From positions 5,518,001 through 5,582,000 of the forward strand of contig NZ_CP150233.1 in assembly GCF_037974265.1 (NCBI RefSeq): 64,000 nucleotides of DNA, written 5' to 3'. The translations under genes and the position numbers were made by a program. The notes beneath the pieces are model-generated. The model saw only the letters and a list, made by a program, of their open reading frames with translations. It was not told the DNA's origin and made no database searches. Shown one piece after another: positions 27,013 to 35,607 of this stretch; position 1 is the stretch's first letter; every line of letters starts with the position of its first letter. The stretch comes from Paenibacillus sp. FSL R5-0623. GTDB taxonomy: Bacteria > Bacillota > Bacilli > Paenibacillales > Paenibacillaceae.

Positions 27013-28533
27013 TTAACCAAACACCTTAAAATCAGTTGGTGAAATCCCCACATATTTGCGGAACTGCTTATAGAAATACCCCGTCTCCCAATACCCCACA
27101 TTTCGGGCGATCTCATGTACCTTCAGATTGGAATTACGCAATTGCTCCTTCGCACGTTCAATCCGGTATTTATTGATGTATTCGGCAAATGTCTCCCCGG
27201 TCTCCTTATGGAACAATTGTCCCAAATACACCGGATGCAGATGATAATGGGCACCCAGCAGTTTCAGAGAAAGCTCTTCTGCGTAGTGTTTGTCGATATG
27301 CTGAAGGACTTGGTTTACGATTGGATTTTTCAGATCCTGCAATAGGGATTGGATCGTCTGAGACCCAACCTGCTGAAGCGCCCGCACGAGTTCATCAAAA
27401 GTACCACTGTCCAATACAAGTTGAAGCCCTTGTTGGTATATGGCAGACTCATCCGAGTGTTTGATGCTCTCCAGTTCCATTTTGAAGCGAATCACAACTT
27501 CCAGTGCGGTATTTTGTAACTCCCCAGGTGTAAGCCCATCGCGATGCTGTTCAAAATCCATGCGAATCCGGTCGGCAAGTTGTTCTGTATTGCGGGACAG
27601 AATCAGTTTCGCGTAATCCCTCCAGTCAATGAAGAAGGACGCTGCCGAGTTGCCGCAACGATCCAGAATGGCATGGTCGATGACTTTCAGATCGGGATAG
27701 ATCATCACGTATTGGAGCGCCTTCTTTGCCTCTTCATAACTGGCCGGCGCATGGTATATCCCCTTCATCAACCTGCCCGCACCAATACGTACCGCAGGAT
27801 GTGTAACTGAGATGGCATCGGATAAAGCCTGAAGACCATCCATTAACTTCTGTTCCTCATCCTCGTTACCCTCGACATTGGCAACAATGACGAGATCACC
27901 ATCGATGTCATGAAAGACATTCAGATGGGACTTGTCCTTCAGCATCTCCTCCACACGTTCAAACATGCCGAATGTTTGCCCTTTGTCTTTGTCACGCAAT
28001 ATAGCGACAGCCACATCCGAGGCTTCCAGAGAAAGGTTCATAAACCGTGCACGTTCCTCAAATTCGGTAGCTGCAATCTGTCCCGTAAGCCATCGATGAA
28101 GAATGTTATCTTTTAGAATCTGAATGCCATACGCATCATCGGCTTGAGGTGTCACTGTATGATCCAGCTTGGACGCTGTATTGCTCAGCGTGGATTCCAA
28201 TTCCTCCACATTAATCGGTTTGAGCAAATAGTTTTCGATCCCCAGCTGCATGCCTTCCTTCAGATATTCGAACTCATTAAAACCACTCAGGATAATGACT
28301 TTCATCTCAGGTTGCACTCGCCTTGCTTCCCGAATCAGGTCAAGACCATTCATGAGTGGCATGGATATATCCGTGATCAGGATGTCCACAGGCTGAGAGG
28401 AGAGCGCTTGTAACGCTGCCTGCCCATTACCTGCATGGCTCACAATTTCCATACCAAATGAAGACCAATCCACAATATCGTATAACCCTTCAATGATGAA
28501 CGGCTCATCGTCCACAATAAACACCTTGTACAT
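27013..28533 (-). CDS. Response regulator, YesN/AraC type
   Basis: A 506-residue two-component regulator. The receiver domain (1-125) has acidic D8/D9 and phospho-acceptor D55 in ILITDISMP. A middle region of about 280 residues follows, then an AraC-type double helix-turn-helix at the C-terminus (YHLHPVYLGQLFHKETGETF and the YFYKQFRKYVGISP block). I chose ATG 28533; the TAA of the kinase gene ends one base before it and GGGAG serves as ribosome site. It probably activates the importer/hydrolase operon and the GH85 gene through the paired direct repeats upstream of each. Confidence 0.92.
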   Translation of the reverse strand: MYKVFIVDDEPFIIEGLYDIVDWSSFGMEIVSHAGNGQAALQALSSQPVDILITDISMPLMNGLDLIREARRVQPEMKVIILSGFNEFEYLKEGMQLGIENYLLKPINVEELESTLSNTASKLDHTVTPQADDAYGIQILKDNILHRWLTGQIAATEFEERARFMNLSLEASDVAVAILRDKDKGQTFGMFERVEEMLKDKSHLNVFHDIDGDLVIVANVEGNEDEEQKLMDGLQALSDAISVTHPAVRIGAGRLMKGIYHAPASYEEAKKALQYVMIYPDLKVIDHAILDRCGNSAASFFIDWRDYAKLILSRNTEQLADRIRMDFEQHRDGLTPGELQNTALEVVIRFKMELESIKHSDESAIYQQGLQLVLDSGTFDELVRALQQVGSQTIQSLLQDLKNPIVNQVLQHIDKHYAEELSLKLLGAHYHLHPVYLGQLFHKETGETFAEYINKYRIERAKEQLRNSNLKVHEIARNVGYWETGYFYKQFRKYVGISPTDFKVFG

Positions 28534-28534
28534 G

Positions 28535-30364
28535 TTAAACTCCCGTCCCTTCTGTATGTGGATAACGCACCCTGATCCGTGTTCCCTCACCGAGGGTGCT
28601 CTCTATGGTGATACCGAACTCTGGCCCATACAGGAAGCGCAATCGACTATGAACACTGCGCAGTCCGAACATCTGACCAGACTCTTCTGGACGTTCCAGT
28701 TCTTCAAGGATTTCCGTCAGGCGTGCCGGATCAATGCCTTTACCATTATCTTTGATCTCCACCTGCATCACATTATCCGTCTCTTCCACAACAATCGATA
28801 ATCGGTTATCCGAACGTTCCGTCTGAATGCCGTGCACGACATAATTCTCAATGATGGGTTGCAGCGAAAGTTTGACCACAGGATGTTGATAATATGCAGC
28901 ATCGATCTGGATCGTATATATGAAAATATCCTTGTAGCGGATTCGGAATAACTCCAGATACAAGCGGCAAGCTTCCATCTCATCCTTCAGCGTGTAATTC
29001 TTCTTCTGCTGTACCAGGCTCTTGAACAATACGGATAGGCTATAGATCATCTCGCCAACATCTCTCGCCCCCTGGGATATCGCCCTCATCCGAATCACTT
29101 CAAGCGTATTGTAGAGAAAATGAGGGTTGATGCGCGCCTGTAATGCGACCAGCTCGGTCTCCTTCTGTTTGATCTCGGCTTTGTAGACCCGTTCAATATA
29201 CAGATTCAGCTCATCCAGCATGTCGTTGAAGCTATGTGAGATCTGCCCCAGTTCATCATCTCGCGGATCGTCGATGCGAGCCGTCAAGTTGCCATATTTC
29301 ACTTTTTGGGTGAAGCGGATAATTCGACGGGTTCGTTTGGCAAAGTTAATAATGAAAAATGCCGGAACCAGCACGGCAAACAAAATACATACGATACTGA
29401 TCGAGATAATGGTATTGCGAATGCCCGCATAGGTTTCAGCCATCTCTTCTACCGGAACGGTGCCAATGACTACATAACCCTGATCCGCGGAGACAAACTT
29501 GTTCACGTACATGTTCTGCTCCTTTTTCATTGAATCCATATCCGTCTGATCAAACAGGGAATCGGCCACATTCACGTAGGGGTACTTCTTCCCGTAATAC
29601 TGATTGTTGGAGTCAAATAACACTGTCCCTTTCGCCGATAACACCACGATGTCTCCCTTGAGATTACTCTCGTAGTTATCCAGCGCGTTACCGATTCCCT
29701 CCGAGTCAAAGAAAACAAGAAATTGGCCCAGATTCCGAAGAGTCTGTGTATTGTTAATTGGTACGCGGATGGAGTAGAGCGCAGGGTCCCATTGATTGAT
29801 CTCTTTGCGAATCCAGTAATTGGGTGCACTGATATTGGGCGTTTCCATCGCCATCACGTCCGGTATATAGGAATGAGCTACATTGGCGTCCAGCTTGCGG
29901 AACTGCTTGTGTTGATTAAAGGCAGACAGATCCTGCTGCTCAGCGCTATACAACATGAGTTGGTTAATCTGCGAATTACGATCCATAATATTTTGAAAAT
30001 GTTTCAACACATCGGCCGAATAGTCGTCCTGATTGGCGTAATATCCATTCGTCATGTGCTGAACATATTCAGCGTAGGAGTGATTCATCAGATACGTAAT
30101 GTTGGCGGAGAGTGCCTCATTCTGATGCATGTCCCTCACCATGTTTTGTACTGATTCATACTGCTGATGAATATAACGATCCACATGTTCCATCGCTGCT
30201 TTCTGGATCGCCAGTTCCCGGCGAATCGTGGAGTCGGACACCGTTAGAAAGATGATATAAGACAATGTAATGATCGTGACAATCGATATCATCGAGAAGG
30301 TCAGGAGCATTTTCATAAACATATTATTTTTGAAGAAATTATTGTAAACGCTAACAATTTTCAA
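28535..30364 (-). CDS. Sensor histidine kinase, YesM type
   Basis: A 609-residue membrane kinase. TM1 is about 17-42, then a large extracellular sensor domain to about 315, TM2 about 316-341, and a HAMP linker. The His_kinase domain holds phospho-acceptor H415 in RINPHFLYNT, and an HATPase_c domain has the NGKGIDPARL motif. The start is TTG 30364 with GGAGGG upstream; an ATG at codon 15 is an alternative. An extended -10 promoter lies at 30402-30410. It likely senses extracellular glycan or the loaded binding protein and phosphorylates the adjacent regulator. Confidence 0.92.
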   Translation of the reverse strand: MKIVSVYNNFFKNNMFMKMLLTFSMISIVTIITLSYIIFLTVSDSTIRRELAIQKAAMEHVDRYIHQQYESVQNMVRDMHQNEALSANITYLMNHSYAEYVQHMTNGYYANQDDYSADVLKHFQNIMDRNSQINQLMLYSAEQQDLSAFNQHKQFRKLDANVAHSYIPDVMAMETPNISAPNYWIRKEINQWDPALYSIRVPINNTQTLRNLGQFLVFFDSEGIGNALDNYESNLKGDIVVLSAKGTVLFDSNNQYYGKKYPYVNVADSLFDQTDMDSMKKEQNMYVNKFVSADQGYVVIGTVPVEEMAETYAGIRNTIISISIVCILFAVLVPAFFIINFAKRTRRIIRFTQKVKYGNLTARIDDPRDDELGQISHSFNDMLDELNLYIERVYKAEIKQKETELVALQARINPHFLYNTLEVIRMRAISQGARDVGEMIYSLSVLFKSLVQQKKNYTLKDEMEACRLYLELFRIRYKDIFIYTIQIDAAYYQHPVVKLSLQPIIENYVVHGIQTERSDNRLSIVVEETDNVMQVEIKDNGKGIDPARLTEILEELERPEESGQMFGLRSVHSRLRFLYGPEFGITIESTLGEGTRIRVRYPHTEGTGV

Positions 30365-30401
30365 GTCGCATGTTCCCTCCGATGCTGTTTTCCTGACTTG
30401 A

Positions 30402-30410
30402 ATTATATCA
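30402..30410 (-). promoter_or_regulatory. Extended -10 promoter of the two-component operon
   Basis: TGATATAAT on the minus strand matches the TGnTATAAT extended -10 consensus and needs no good -35. It lies about 40 bases before the kinase start and would give basal expression of the sensor pair. Confidence 0.65.
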
Positions 30411-30446
30411 CCAGGCTTCTGACATTAACTTGTCACCCGGAACTTT

Positions 30447-30511
30447 TCTTTAGTTTATATCTGTGTTTCTTTAATTTCACCCTATTTAAAAACGCTTTCA
30501 TCCACTATCGT
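30447..30511 (+). promoter_or_regulatory. Control region of the GH85 gene
   Basis: Rightward: TCTTTAGTTT (30447-30456) and TCTTTAATTT (30468-30477), 21 bp start to start. After a 9-base gap comes the cre-like TAAAAACGCTTTCA (30487-30500), then a weak -10 TATCGT (30506-30511). The element set and spacing repeat those upstream of the importer operon, supporting co-regulation. Confidence 0.6.
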
Positions 30512-30576
30512 TAACCATAAGTTTAGCTTTGTGTAAAAGAATACCTTACATTCATTCCACTTGAAGGAGGAACAGC

Positions 30577-33405
30577 ATGACACGCAAACTCAAACCAAAA
30601 GCCCTCATTCCCAAGGTAACGGCCATGATCCTGACTACGGCTCTGCTTGGACAAGTTGTTGCATCATCCGTTTATGCCGGAGACACGCTCCCTTACACCG
30701 GTGAAAGTGCCAAAGGGGTGAATCAGCCCTATCAACACGGGTACACCTCGGCCCAGATTCTGAACTGGACACCCGAAAGTGATATCCATGGCGATTTACT
30801 TCGTGCCCATGTTCCCTTGCAGCCCCGTAATGAATCATTCGCTGCCACACAGGCTTATCCTGAGCTTAGCCCGGACACCCAACTGTTCACAATGAGTGGG
30901 GATTACGGCAATGCATTCTTCGATAGCACACCTTATACCAATGAATTCAGCCAGTACCTCTTTAATTATTGGCAATATACAGACTACTATAGCTATTGGC
31001 ACGGCATGGCCTCTGCGGGAGTACCTGAGGAGCTGTATGACCCGAGTAAAGAATGGACGGAGAAATACTTCGAGTTTGGTATTTTGAACATTCCGAATCC
31101 GGCCTACACCAATGCAGCCCACAAAAATGGCGTCAAATCCATTGCCAACATCTTTTTCTCGGACAATGACCGTGGGCCACAAACCTATAAACAAATGCTG
31201 ATCCAGGATGAAAACGGTAATTTCCCTGTGGCCGAGAAACTGGCCGAGATGGCGAAGTACTACAACTTCGATGGATATTTCTTCAATCAGGAAGAGGTTG
31301 CCCGGGGTGTAGCCCCTGAGGATATCGCTTCCTACAAGAAATTCATGAAATATCTAAGAGATAAAGGCCTGTACGTTCAGTGGTATGATTCCACCATCAA
31401 TACAACAGGTAAGATTCAATACCAGAACCAATTCAATGGGCTCAACAGTCCCTTTGTGCAGGATTCCGTTCTCGGCAGAGTCTCGGATTCCATCTTCCTG
31501 AATTATGTGTGGAACCACAAGATGCTCCGCGATTCCCGTGATCATGCCCTTAGTCTGGGACTGGATCCACTGGAAACCGTATTTGCTGGTGTCGAAGGTG
31601 GACATGACAAATTCGGCCGCTGGAAGCAATCCTATGACCTGCGCCATAACCTGGATGAGAACGGTCAGCCTATGAACAGCATCGCGACATTGGGTGCTGA
31701 CTTCACCCACAACGCTCTGGATGAAGAGATGGGCGATGGCAGCACCAATCACCGAGCTGAGGATGAGTACCAGTGGATGACCTTTGTACGCGATCGTGCC
31801 TGGTGGTCTGGTCCAAATCAAGACCCAACGGATGCACGTCGTAATGCATCTGCTGATCTGTCGGATGTGTATGCTTCCGGTTCAAATTGGGATGGAATCG
31901 CTGCGTATCTGACCGAACGCTCCGTTATCAACGGCTCCAATTTTGCGACCAGCTTCAATACAGGTCACGGCCTGAAATATTATGAAGACGGTGCTGTCTC
32001 GAACGATAAAGAATGGTCGAATATCAACATTCAGGATATCCCTGTCACTTGGCAATGGTGGATGGATAGTGAAGGCGACAAGCTCAGTGTTGATTTTGAC
32101 TATGGTCCCTCTTATGAGAAAGGCGCAAGGTACAACTATGACTCCATTGGCGCGTTTAATGGCGGCAGCTCTCTCGTGGTGAACGGCACACTGAACGCGG
32201 AGAACTTCCTGCGCCTGTACAAGACCGACCTGTCCGTCAACGGACAATCGAAACTGGAACTGACGTATAACAAATCGTCGACTAGTGACACTTCTTCCCT
32301 GCATGTTGGGTTGATCTTCGAAGATGATCCATCCAACGTGGTCAACGTAAATGTTCCTAATTCAGGCCAGCATACGGAAGGCTGGAAGACAGCTTCGCTT
32401 GATTTGAGCGCCTATCAAGGCAAAACCATTGCCGCTATGGGACTATCCTTTGACCCGAATGGCGAGTCTATCGAGAATTATCAGATGAATATTGGTGAGA
32501 TCCGTATGTTCGACGGTTCAGCGGCTGTACCGGATGCACCGACCGGATTCCATATTGCCAAAGCACTGACCAACACCGATGAACTCGTTGTCGCATGGGA
32601 CATGAAGGACTATTCAGAGGTCAAACAATACAATTTATATGAAAATGGCGCCTATGTAGGCGGCGTGTATGATTCCACTTTTTATATCAAATCGCTAAAA
32701 CAGCCTTCTGGTGAACTGTCCATTCGTGCTGTTGGTGCAGATGGTACCGAAAGTGAAGCAACCGTCTTGCCTTATGATCTGAATGCAGCCGTTCAGAATA
32801 TGGATGTGAAATTCAAAAAGAATGGCGATGCTATTGTAAGCTGGAAAAACCCAAAAAAAGCAAAAGATTCGGGCAAAGATAAAGATAAAGATAAGAATAC
32901 CGGTAAAGACAAGGATAAAAATAAAGACAAAGGTAAAGGCAATGAGTCTATTCAACTCACACTACAAACCGAATACACAAAAGAACCTTTCACCAAGTCA
33001 CTTCAGGTCAAAAAAGGAAAACAGTCTGCCGTCCTGACCGGACTTCCGACCAATGGTGAACATTACGTGCTGAACATTGCCATTGGCGACCAAAATCCGG
33101 TGACCCACACCGGACAGCTCGCAGATCTTCAGATTACACCATACGCCAAGGAAAAGGTGACGGTAAAATATGGAAAGTACACATTAGCCCTCCCGGATCT
33201 GGAGGACTGGTACAAGATCTATGTATATGAAAATGGGGTGGCAAGCGAGTTCGGAGTCACTTATGTTTCGCAGAAATTCCCGTATATCATTCGGGGAAGA
33301 ACGAAGCTGAGTGAACTGACCTTCACGCCATCGTCCAGCAACAGCTCATTGAAGCTGGTCATTGAAGATTATGCGGGTAACCAGGCTACTACGATTTTGA
33401 GGTAA
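30577..33405 (+). CDS. Secreted GH85 endo-beta-N-acetylglucosaminidase
   Basis: A 942-residue enzyme that cuts the chitobiose core of N-glycans, leaving GlcNAc on the protein. The signal peptide ends about residue 34 (SSVYA). The GH85 barrel follows, with the diagnostic N-x-E pair N237/E239 in DGYFFNQEE. Beta-sandwich and fibronectin-III-like domains come after about 500. A lysine/aspartate-rich linker (about 760-795; bases 32862-32944) and a final domain follow. No LPXTG or S-layer anchor is seen. AAGGAGG precedes the start. Divergent from the two-component system, it supplies the importer. Confidence 0.93.
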   Translation: MTRKLKPKALIPKVTAMILTTALLGQVVASSVYAGDTLPYTGESAKGVNQPYQHGYTSAQILNWTPESDIHGDLLRAHVPLQPRNESFAATQAYPELSPDTQLFTMSGDYGNAFFDSTPYTNEFSQYLFNYWQYTDYYSYWHGMASAGVPEELYDPSKEWTEKYFEFGILNIPNPAYTNAAHKNGVKSIANIFFSDNDRGPQTYKQMLIQDENGNFPVAEKLAEMAKYYNFDGYFFNQEEVARGVAPEDIASYKKFMKYLRDKGLYVQWYDSTINTTGKIQYQNQFNGLNSPFVQDSVLGRVSDSIFLNYVWNHKMLRDSRDHALSLGLDPLETVFAGVEGGHDKFGRWKQSYDLRHNLDENGQPMNSIATLGADFTHNALDEEMGDGSTNHRAEDEYQWMTFVRDRAWWSGPNQDPTDARRNASADLSDVYASGSNWDGIAAYLTERSVINGSNFATSFNTGHGLKYYEDGAVSNDKEWSNINIQDIPVTWQWWMDSEGDKLSVDFDYGPSYEKGARYNYDSIGAFNGGSSLVVNGTLNAENFLRLYKTDLSVNGQSKLELTYNKSSTSDTSSLHVGLIFEDDPSNVVNVNVPNSGQHTEGWKTASLDLSAYQGKTIAAMGLSFDPNGESIENYQMNIGEIRMFDGSAAVPDAPTGFHIAKALTNTDELVVAWDMKDYSEVKQYNLYENGAYVGGVYDSTFYIKSLKQPSGELSIRAVGADGTESEATVLPYDLNAAVQNMDVKFKKNGDAIVSWKNPKKAKDSGKDKDKDKNTGKDKDKNKDKGKGNESIQLTLQTEYTKEPFTKSLQVKKGKQSAVLTGLPTNGEHYVLNIAIGDQNPVTHTGQLADLQITPYAKEKVTVKYGKYTLALPDLEDWYKIYVYENGVASEFGVTYVSQKFPYIIRGRTKLSELTFTPSSSNSSLKLVIEDYAGNQATTILR

Positions 33406-33451
33406 CACTGCAAGGTATTTTCGTGCCCGCCTGCATAACAGAAAAGAAACG

Positions 33452-33490
33452 TACAGCCCTTCACTTCCCAAAGGAAGTTGAAGGGCTGTA
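33452..33490. terminator. Bidirectional terminator
   Basis: TACAGCCCTTCACTTCC pairs with GGAAGTTGAAGGGCTGTA (one mismatch). It lies between the convergent GH85 and ligase genes. Confidence 0.8.
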
Positions 33491-33528
33491 TTTGTTGATC
33501 TCAACTGCCTTTTGAACACCATTTTCCG

Positions 33529-35106
33529 TTAGCGTAGTCTTTCGGATAATATTGAGGATAGATGCTTGCGCAACCGCTTTTTGTCTATTTTATCCACAGC
33601 TGTTCTGGGCAAAGTATCCACAATGAACAGTTGAGTCGGCCATTTGTACCGAGCAATGTGTGGCTCACAAAACGCCCGCACTTGTGTCAGATCCAAACTG
33701 TCACCGTCCCGTAACACGACGAAGGCGACGAGTTCCTCGCCTTCGTCGGGAAGAGGATTTCCAATTACGGCCGCGTCGATTACCGCCTCATGGGTCACAA
33801 TAACATGCTCCACTTCGGCACAGAACACATTGGAACCGCCGACAATAACCATATCCTTCAAGCGATCAAACACATAAAGGTAGCCTTCGACATCCAGGCA
33901 ACCGACATCCCCAGTTCGAATCCAGCCATCGGACATGGTCTCGGCAGTAGCCTCCAACTGGCGCCAATACCCCAGCATGGTCTGTGCACCTCGAACAACG
34001 ATTTCTCCAGCCTCGCCCGTAACTGTCTCACTTCCGTCCGTATCTAATATCCGAACTTCAAAGGCCTGCTCACCTTGGGCAGCCAAGTCAGCAGGACGAC
34101 CTACGGATCGAAGGCGATGAGGATCGCCAATATGCTGAGCAGGAAAAAGGCGGCTTATAGACATTCCACATTCCGCTTGTGAGTAGTTGTTCACAATGAT
34201 AACTTCAGGAAATTGCGATACGACCTCCTGTAGTGTATCCGGGGAAATAATGGACCCTCCGCAGCCAATAAGCGATAGACTCTTCAAGTTTCTACCTCCT
34301 ACGGATGCCTCGCGGGTAAAATCACGAAGCAGTTGGCCTACTGTGCTGAGTTGTGTAATCTGATCACGTTCAACAGCTTCCATAATGAGGTGTACATCCG
34401 CTGGGTATTCGTCTAGGAATACAAGACAGCCCCCAGCAGCCATGGTCGCCCACAGCTGGAACTGACCTACCAGATGGGATAAGTTGAGCACTAACACACG
34501 ACGCTTGAGATCGTGACCGAAGCCTGCAGAAGGCGTAAGTTGATTCCAAGCAGCCATACCACGATGCGAATGCATGACCCCTTTTGGCCGACCAGTTGTC
34601 CCACCCGTATAAATAAGGACTGCCGTATCGTCTACACTTCGTTTGAAATGGTCTTTTGGAGAGAACGCATGTACCTGTTGTAAAAGAGCAGCGAGCGAAC
34701 TGCTCTTCGTCCCTTCTTCGTCTGTCGTGAACAGTTTTGGACAATACCCAAGAAGCTTTACCGTGGCCATAGCGGCTTCGGCATGTTGGTCATCATGAAT
34801 AATCATATGTGGTTCTGCATCCTTAAATATCGCAGCGAGTTCAGGCACTGTTAGCAAAGGAGACGGCACGAGCGGTATAGCGCCGATCCCAACTGCTGCA
34901 TAAAACGCAACAACGAGCTGGGGATCTGGATCACCTAAAAGGACAAAGCGATCACCGGCCCGGAGTCCTTCAACATACAGAGCATGACGAAGTCTTTCAA
35001 CTAGACTGTAAAGCTCCCCATAACTCATCGTTTGCCCATGTCTCATTAACGCAGGTTCCTCAGGGTACAGACTTGCTGCAATTGGCAATCGTTCGGATAG
35101 AAGCAA
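33529..35106 (-). CDS. AMP-dependent acyl-CoA synthetase/ligase family enzyme
   Basis: A 525-residue ANL-superfamily adenylating enzyme. The P-loop-like motif is IYTGGTTGRPKGV, the adenosine-binding motif is NNYSQAECG, the hinge is RTGDVGCLDVEGYLYVFDR, and the catalytic lysine region is TAVDKIDKKRL. It activates a carboxylic acid to an acyl-AMP and probably to a CoA thioester. There are no biosynthetic partners next to it: no carrier protein, transferase or transporter. Its substrate is therefore unknown. Confidence 0.85.
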   Translation of the reverse strand: MLLSERLPIAASLYPEEPALMRHGQTMSYGELYSLVERLRHALYVEGLRAGDRFVLLGDPDPQLVVAFYAAVGIGAIPLVPSPLLTVPELAAIFKDAEPHMIIHDDQHAEAAMATVKLLGYCPKLFTTDEEGTKSSSLAALLQQVHAFSPKDHFKRSVDDTAVLIYTGGTTGRPKGVMHSHRGMAAWNQLTPSAGFGHDLKRRVLVLNLSHLVGQFQLWATMAAGGCLVFLDEYPADVHLIMEAVERDQITQLSTVGQLLRDFTREASVGGRNLKSLSLIGCGGSIISPDTLQEVVSQFPEVIIVNNYSQAECGMSISRLFPAQHIGDPHRLRSVGRPADLAAQGEQAFEVRILDTDGSETVTGEAGEIVVRGAQTMLGYWRQLEATAETMSDGWIRTGDVGCLDVEGYLYVFDRLKDMVIVGGSNVFCAEVEHVIVTHEAVIDAAVIGNPLPDEGEELVAFVVLRDGDSLDLTQVRAFCEPHIARYKWPTQLFIVDTLPRTAVDKIDKKRLRKHLSSILSERLR

Positions 35107-35607
35107 GCAATTACCCCCAACATTTAAATTTCCATTTCTCCGTTAAGAAAACTATGGAATAAAAAGAGAGTAGCATATATCTGGAATAATAAGTAATCAT
35201 TATCCCCTATTAAACTCATAAATTCTCCTGATATTACAGTTCTGCCCACCACTTCTGGTTAACTACGGAACGAAAGAGTACCCAAGTACCCGAAGAAGAA
35301 CTTCGACTCGTGCTCCTAGTTTGTATCCTCCCATAGTTGAACGAAAAAAAGTATCTTATATACTAAAAGTGAGACCTTTACATCTAAAGTAATCTTCAAC
35401 TTGTTCAATTCTTTTCCAATATACTTAACAAAAAGTTCATAACGTCTCTTTAACTATTCAAACGATCTACTCTTGATGTTTGTAATTATACGTGTATGAG
35501 TGATCCGGTAGGACGTCCAAATTTTTTTAAAAATAATCCCAACCTTTATTTCGCCTGGCACACTATATAATTGTCAGGAATTACAGATGCAACTATGGAG
35601 GCAAAAG
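35107..35607. other. Intergenic region upstream of the ECF sigma gene
   Basis: About 500 bp, AT-rich, with no convincing gene. A small hairpin CGAAG-N5-CTTCG lies near 35303. A TATATAAT-like box about 40 bases before the sigma start, with AACCTT about 20 bases ahead of it, resembles an ECF-type or sigma-A promoter but is not decisive. GGAGG precedes the start codon. Confidence 0.4.

Noticed and set aside
32862..32944. Short AAAGATAAAGA-like repeats suggesting a microsatellite or CRISPR
   Set aside because: They encode a lysine/aspartate-rich linker inside GH85. There are no spacers or direct-repeat structure.
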